Of a stretch of 9,385 nucleotides of DNA, positions 5,751-9,385 are shown one piece after another. Both the position numbers and the translations under genes were made by a program. Each line of letters starts with the position of its first letter. Positions within the stretch are counted from its first letter, which is position 1. Under the pieces are notes generated by a model. The model was not told the origin of the DNA. It worked only from the letters and a program-made list of their open reading frames with translations, and searched no databases. The stretch spans positions 1 through 9,385 of the forward strand of contig CALBTS010000398.1 in NCBI GenBank assembly GCA_937968035.1, read 5' to 3'. The stretch comes from an uncultured Methanomethylovorans sp. GTDB lineage: Archaea; Halobacteriota; Methanosarcinia; Methanosarcinales; Methanosarcinaceae.

Positions 5751-6526
5751 GAATAGCAGATAAGTTCCGTGAACTGAAAGCAAAGAATGAGAAAGCTCTC
5801 ATTGCTTATGTATGTGCAGGAGATCCCAGTTCAGAAGACACTGGAAAATATGTGCACGCACTTGTAAAGGGCGGAGCTGACATAGTGGAACTGGGCTTGC
5901 CTTTCTCAGACCCTGTGGCAGACGGACCTACGATCCAGGCTGCATCTGACAGGTCTCTGGAAGCCGGTATGAACCCGGACGTCTATTTTGAACTTGCTGC
6001 ATCCATTAAAGAGCAAGTGCCGCTGGTATGCATGACATACTATAACCTCATCTTCAGAAGAGGTGTGGAAACGTTCGTGAAGGACTGTGCTGCATCAGGC
6101 ATCACCGGCATAATAGTGCCTGATCTGCCCATAGAGGAAGCCGATGATATCCTCAAAGCTTGTAAAGCACATGGTGTTGACATGATATTCATGGTAACTC
6201 CTGTAACGGACAGGGACAGGATGCAGAAGATATTCAGCAAAGGTTCAGGATTCTTATATATAGTATCCCGCCTGGGAGTCACAGGAGCCCGTGCTGATGT
6301 GGCAAGGTCCACAAAGGAGATCCTGGAGAAAGTGAACACAACCCTTCCCAGGGCAGTTGGGTTTGGCATATCCAATGGCAAGCAGGCTGCAGAGGTGATT
6401 GCAGCAGGTGCCGATGCCGTAATAGTGGGATCGGCCTTTGTGAACATCATAGCTTCCCAGGACAATGTGGAAGAAAGATTGGAACATTTATCTGAGGAAC
6501 TGAAGGCCGGTTGCAGTGGCCAATAG
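5747..6526 (+). CDS. trpA: tryptophan synthase alpha subunit
   Basis: The 259-residue TIM-barrel protein cleaves indole-3-glycerol phosphate to indole and glyceraldehyde 3-phosphate and passes indole through the tunnel to TrpB. The signature [18 protein letters not shown] holds the catalytic Glu48 and Asp59 (equivalent to Glu49 and Asp60 of the Salmonella enzyme). Further family blocks are [12 protein letters not shown] (loop 6 area), [18 protein letters not shown] and the phosphate-binding [12 protein letters not shown]. The ATG overlaps the trpB stop by four bases (ATGA) with GAGGAG at 5736-5741, so the two subunits are translationally coupled, as suits a fixed 1:1 complex. It is the last gene of the operon and converges with ftsY after 42 bases. 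Confidence 0.98.
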   Translation: MRIADKFRELKAKNEKALIAYVCAGDPSSEDTGKYVHALVKGGADIVELGLPFSDPVADGPTIQAASDRSLEAGMNPDVYFELAASIKEQVPLVCMTYYNLIFRRGVETFVKDCAASGITGIIVPDLPIEEADDILKACKAHGVDMIFMVTPVTDRDRMQKIFSKGSGFLYIVSRLGVTGARADVARSTKEILEKVNTTLPRAVGFGISNGKQAAEVIAAGADAVIVGSAFVNIIASQDNVEERLEHLSEELKAGCSGQ

Positions 6527-6568
6527 GCTGCTGCACCATTTTACATAATCATATAAAATAAGATCATA
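6527..6568. terminator. convergent intergenic spacer of trpA and ftsY
   Basis: Forty-two A/T-rich bases separate the two convergent stops. The plus strand has ATTTTAC (6538-6544) after trpA, and the minus strand has TTATTTTATATG after ftsY. These short T-tracts are plausible archaeal terminators for both operons. No stable hairpin is evident. Confidence 0.45.
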
Positions 6569-7717
6569 TCACTCAAAGATCTGATCTACGAACCACCTGG
6601 GATCGAACTTCTTCAGATCATCGTAACCCTGGCCCATGCCTAAGAACAGGATAGGTTTGCCCGTGATATATGCAATGGATATAGCAGCGCCTCCTTTGGC
6701 GTCTGCATCCGTCTTGGTTAAAATGGAACCGTTTATGGGCACTGCTTCGTTGAACTGGGCTGCCCGCTCTACGGCATCATTGCCGGCCACAGCCTCATCC
6801 ACGAAAATAATAAGATCTGGAGCACTTACCCTGCAGACCTTCTTGAGCTGTTCCATAAGATTGAGGTTGGTGTGCATGCGGCCTGCAGTATCCGATAGCA
6901 CTATGTCGGCCTTGTGGGCTTTAGCATATTGCATCGCATCGTAAACAACTGCTGCAGGGTCACCGCCTTCCTGATGTCGGATAACCTTTACGCCTACCCT
7001 GTCACCATGTATCTGCAACTGGTCGATGGCACCTGCCCTGAAGGTGTCACCTGCTGCAAGGACTACGGAATATCCCATGTCCTTAAAACGTTTTGCTGTC
7101 TTAGCGATGCTGGTGGTCTTTCCAGTGCCATTGATGCCTACAAAGACAATGTGCACTGGCTTCCTGGCATTTCTGACATAATCATCAAGGTCAAAAACGT
7201 TTGCACTCATCACATCATATAAAGCATTGCGTAAAGCCTGCTCAACAATGTCAGTGGTATCCTTACCGATCTTCCTGCGGGAACCTACAAGTTCGGATCT
7301 CACAGCCTCTGTAATGGCTTCCGCAACAGTGAGAGCAATATCGCTCTCAAGCAAGGCGATCTGGAGGTCCCACAGAGGTTCTTCAAGATCCTTCTCGTCC
7401 AGAATGAACTCGCGCTCAAAGACCAGAGCCTTTGCCTTGCTTATCAGGCCGGTCTTCTTCTGCTCCTGGGATCTGGAAGCTTTTGTATCTATATTCAGAT
7501 CTGAAACAAAAGTCTTCTGCGGTTCTACCTCATCGATAGTAATTTCGGTTGCAGTATCAACTAGAGGCTGCTGCTCTGTTTCTGATCCTGAGGGAGAAAC
7601 AAAAGGGATTTCAGTTACTTCTTCCTGAACAGACTCCACAGGAACGGCCTTTTCATCGATTTGCTTGCCGAGACTTTTTGTAAAGCCGCTGAGCTTTTCT
7701 TTCAGTTTATTGAACAT
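6569..7717 (-). CDS. ftsY: signal recognition particle receptor FtsY
   Basis: FtsY is the SRP receptor GTPase. At the membrane it pairs with SRP54 (Ffh) so that ribosome-nascent chain complexes are handed to the Sec translocon. The 382-residue product has an acidic, low-complexity A region (about 20-90), an N domain helical bundle (about 95-185) and a G domain. GTPase motifs are GINGTGKTT (194-202, P-loop), DTFRAGA (224-230), DTAGR (276-280), TKTD (334-337) and GMGQGYDDL (360-368). The start MFNKLKEKLSGF is usual for archaeal FtsY, although the ribosome binding site is weak. It is the last gene of the rpl31e-eif6-rpl18a-pfdA-ftsY cluster, 33 bases behind pfdA. Confidence 0.98.
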   Translation of the reverse strand: MFNKLKEKLSGFTKSLGKQIDEKAVPVESVQEEVTEIPFVSPSGSETEQQPLVDTATEITIDEVEPQKTFVSDLNIDTKASRSQEQKKTGLISKAKALVFEREFILDEKDLEEPLWDLQIALLESDIALTVAEAITEAVRSELVGSRRKIGKDTTDIVEQALRNALYDVMSANVFDLDDYVRNARKPVHIVFVGINGTGKTTSIAKTAKRFKDMGYSVVLAAGDTFRAGAIDQLQIHGDRVGVKVIRHQEGGDPAAVVYDAMQYAKAHKADIVLSDTAGRMHTNLNLMEQLKKVCRVSAPDLIIFVDEAVAGNDAVERAAQFNEAVPINGSILTKTDADAKGGAAISIAYITGKPILFLGMGQGYDDLKKFDPRWFVDQIFE

Positions 7718-7743
7718 ACGATCAACTCTGCGGAAATGATAGT

Positions 7744-7750
7744 AAAAAAA
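7744..7750 (-). terminator. T7 tract between pfdA and ftsY
   Basis: On the minus strand seven T residues follow the pfdA TGA immediately. T-tracts alone can release archaeal RNA polymerase, so this may cause partial termination and lower ftsY expression relative to the ribosomal genes. There is no hairpin, and read-through is likely. Confidence 0.3.
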
Positions 7751-8185
7751 TCACTGGGTGCCTGACTGTGCACCCTGCTGCAGTGCAGCTACCTGAGCTT
7801 CAATAGCCTGCATGCCCTGAGCCAATTGCCCTAGGGTGGTATTCATCTTTTCCAGTATCTTATCAAGCTCGTTCTTACGTCTCTGAAGAATTTCCTTTGC
7901 TTCAGGAACGGATTTCTCGATACTGATACCAGCCCCAACATTGACCACTACTTTATCGATCATATCGAGCTTAGCATAGACGAATGAACCGGACCCAATA
8001 GGAACCATGGTCTGAGCACCTGCCTTTTCTTTTTCCAGCTCCTCAATGGTAGTGATGGCCCGCTGGCAGTCCTGTGCAGACAGACTTACCATGCTTATCT
8101 GCTGCTGTAAAGCTTCTGCTCTACGCTGATACTCACGGTGCTGCATCAAGAGGCTGCGCGGGTCCGCGTCATTCATCTCTGCCAT
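7751..8185 (-). CDS. pfdA: prefoldin alpha subunit (GimC alpha)
   Basis: Prefoldin is an ATP-independent cytosolic chaperone. Two alpha and four beta subunits make a jellyfish-shaped hexamer that passes unfolded chains to the thermosome. The 144-residue product shows the expected layout: an N-terminal coiled coil (about 10-55, rich in Gln, Arg and Glu), a beta-hairpin region with VPIGSGSFVYAKL (61-73) and VVVNVGAGISIE (79-90), and a C-terminal coiled coil (about 94-138). The length is normal for archaeal alpha subunits. The start at 8185 is three bases after the rpl18a stop, with GAGG inside the rpl18a end, so translation is likely coupled. An alternative ATG lies three codons later. The neighbourhood with rpl31e, eif6, rpl18a and ftsY is the standard euryarchaeal arrangement. 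Confidence 0.96.
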   Translation of the reverse strand: MAEMNDADPRSLLMQHREYQRRAEALQQQISMVSLSAQDCQRAITTIEELEKEKAGAQTMVPIGSGSFVYAKLDMIDKVVVNVGAGISIEKSVPEAKEILQRRKNELDKILEKMNTTLGQLAQGMQAIEAQVAALQQGAQSGTQ

Positions 8186-8188
8186 GGA

Positions 8189-8365
8189 TCATGCCTCAGC
8201 AATACTTTCTATTCTTACAAACATCCTTTTAATGCCATGCTTGCTGCCAAAGAGAGAATAGACCTTATCCTCTGCATTTTTCTCATTCTGGCTAACAACT
8301 TGCTTGGTGAATTTTTCCCATTCACATCCGGCTTTGAACTTCCCTTTAACAACAAAGTCCTTCAT
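8189..8365 (-). CDS. rpl18a: large-subunit ribosomal protein L18a (LX, L20e)
   Basis: The 58-residue protein is a small component of the archaeal 50S subunit, homologous to one half of eukaryotic L18A. The beginning [13 protein letters not shown] and the later [14 protein letters not shown] block are typical, and the length fits archaeal LX proteins. The frame is open further upstream to 8473, but that reading overlaps eif6 and gives unrelated residues. GGTGA (8371-8375) lies five bases before the ATG at 8365. It sits 31 bases after the eif6 stop and three bases before pfdA, within one operon. Confidence 0.93.
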   Translation of the reverse strand: MKDFVVKGKFKAGCEWEKFTKQVVSQNEKNAEDKVYSLFGSKHGIKRMFVRIESIAEA

Positions 8366-8396
8366 ATCGATCACCCATATATAGATTGAAATATTC

Positions 8397-9062
8397 TTAA
8401 TCTTTCGAAATAAAACCCAGAGCACCCTCGATCCTACCCAGCTCATAGCCGGTGGTCTTTGAACCTGCCACATAACCTTTGGAATTTGCCAGCAGGCCTG
8501 AGCCTACCATTGGAGTGCCGTAATTGGTAGTTCCCACATCCACAGGCAGTTCAAATATATCTTCAAGGAATGCCAGCTCCTGTGCAGTGGTCCTGGGATG
8601 CACAAGCAGTCCCTTGTTTGTTGCTGTCCCGGCCATACCTACTGTTTTCAGACCTGCGATAGTACCCCTGTGCACATCCACTTTCAAGGTTTGCGCAATG
8701 ATATCTATAGATTTGTCAGACAAATCCGGGTGGACAAGAGCAGCTGAATCGTTAGCTAGAACAATATTTCCAACTGCATTCAACTTATCAGGAAGAACGG
8801 ATATAGTAAGACCTATACCTTCCAAGCCCTCAACAAAACCACCTCTAGGAACAATAAATCCATTTGAATTGCCCCTTATCATAGAGCCGATCACACTGCT
8901 TTGGCTCAATATGACCTCAAGTACCTGAACATGTAAATTGTCAGCTATAAAGTCCTTGGCATTTGCTTTTGTGCCACATGGCACCAGAGCAACGTCTTCC
9001 GTACAAGTTGCGAAAACCCCGATCACAGGGGTATCCATTATATCCAGAGTAGGGATCATCAT
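8397..9062 (-). CDS. eif6: translation initiation factor aIF6
   Basis: aIF6 is the anti-association factor that binds the 50S subunit and keeps it from joining the 30S until it is released. The 221-residue product has the family length (about 220) and the five-fold pentein repeat character. Recognisable blocks include [16 protein letters not shown] near the N-terminus, [33 protein letters not shown] and the C-terminal [21 protein letters not shown]. The ORF begins with two consecutive ATGs (9062 and 9059). Either could be used, and no strong ribosome binding site distinguishes them. It lies 42 bases after rpl31e. Confidence 0.97.
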   Translation of the reverse strand: MMIPTLDIMDTPVIGVFATCTEDVALVPCGTKANAKDFIADNLHVQVLEVILSQSSVIGSMIRGNSNGFIVPRGGFVEGLEGIGLTISVLPDKLNAVGNIVLANDSAALVHPDLSDKSIDIIAQTLKVDVHRGTIAGLKTVGMAGTATNKGLLVHPRTTAQELAFLEDIFELPVDVGTTNYGTPMVGSGLLANSKGYVAGSKTTGYELGRIEGALGFISKD

Positions 9063-9104
9063 TTCGATGTACTTCGCTTTCTGAAATAAGATAGGGTAGC
9101 AGTT

Positions 9105-9371
9105 TCAGGCAAGTTCTGCCTCTACCACTCCATCTTCAAACTTCGCAGCACGTACCCTTATAAAGGATGGAGGCTTCTGCATACCTCTTTCCCACACTTT
9201 CTCATTAATGGTCGCGTGCAACTTTACCTGGTCGGATCCTACCTTCATGTGTTTGGTAAGGTAATTCCTTATGAGCGTCATAGCCTTATCCGCCCTTCTG
9301 TACCTGGGGAGTTCTTTAATTGAACGCAGAGGGATCGTATAGACCTGCTCTTTAACTGCATCTTCTGCCAT
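9105..9371 (-). CDS. rpl31e: large-subunit ribosomal protein L31e
   Basis: This 50S protein sits near the polypeptide exit tunnel, where SRP and other nascent-chain factors dock, which suits its linkage to ftsY and pfdA. Family blocks are YTIPLRSIKELPRYRRADKA, followed by LIRNYLTKHMK and a C-terminal FIRVRAAKFEDGVVEAEL. The ORF opens with GTG-ATG-ATG-ATG. AGGTGAT (9377-9383) is the ribosome binding site and leaves about five bases before the last ATG at 9371, which gives an 88-residue MAEDAVKEQ start. Using an earlier ATG would add only methionines. In related archaea rpl39e normally precedes it, and that gene would lie just beyond the window. Confidence 0.95.
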   Translation of the reverse strand: MAEDAVKEQVYTIPLRSIKELPRYRRADKAMTLIRNYLTKHMKVGSDQVKLHATINEKVWERGMQKPPSFIRVRAAKFEDGVVEAELA

Positions 9372-9385
9372 CATCATCACCTACT

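Noticed and set aside
7227..7628. 133-codon plus-strand ORF opposite ftsY
   Set aside because: It is antisense to the conserved FtsY coding sequence, Ser/Arg-rich as typical of a shadow frame, and has no ribosome binding site.
8366..8473. Longer start of the L18a gene
   Set aside because: The extra 36 residues overlap eif6 in another frame and do not resemble the family, while ATG 8365 gives the normal 58-residue length.

Overview
The window is a piece of a euryarchaeal genome, most likely a methanogen of the Methanosarcinales. Pointers are the archaeal gene cluster L31e - aIF6 - L18a/LX - prefoldin alpha - FtsY, two type-III-signal archaellins of the [19 protein letters not shown] type, archaeal TATA boxes (a perfect TTTATATA on the minus strand), strong GGAGG-type ribosome binding sites and moderate-to-low GC. 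The genus assignment is inference from family resemblance. The first 53 bases are not genomic: they are Illumina P5/read-1 adapter left on the contig end (four mismatches, all A to C), so the first gene is 5'-truncated at an artificial junction.

Layout. (1) 54-1050, plus strand: the C-terminal part of a polytopic membrane protein whose acidic tail overlaps the start of a small winged-helix DNA-binding protein. (2) 1051-1588: about 540 bases with no convincing gene, ending in a hairpin plus T-tract terminator for the minus-strand genes. (3) 1589-3214, minus strand: two tandem archaellin (archaeal flagellin) genes, 33 bases apart, each with its own strong ribosome binding site, read from a consensus TATA box at 3270-3277. 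No archaellum motor or export genes (flaC-J) are present. (4) 3215-3501: divergent promoter region shared by the archaellins and the trp genes. It holds inverted repeats, a TGTACA motif identical to the TRP box known from the Methanothermobacter trp operon, and a 30-codon ORF with two Trp codons. (5) 3502-6526, plus strand: trpC, a PspC-domain membrane miniprotein, trpB and trpA. The set makes the last three enzymatic steps from CdRP to tryptophan, apart from the inserted pspC-like gene, which overlaps the 3' end of trpC by 76 bases. (6) 6569-9371, minus strand, convergent with trpA: ftsY, pfdA, rpl18a, eif6 and rpl31e (transcribed in the reverse of this listing), a translation / protein-folding / membrane-targeting cluster that is cut by the window edge just upstream of rpl31e.

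Most genes are ordinary core genes. The points that merit a second look are the PspC gene lodged inside the trp operon with a read-through trpC tail, the possible tryptophan-responsive leader upstream of trpC, the membrane-protein/winged-helix pair beside the archaellins, and the adapter contamination. I see no CRISPR array, insertion sequence, tRNA or rRNA, and no clear new defence or mobile system.
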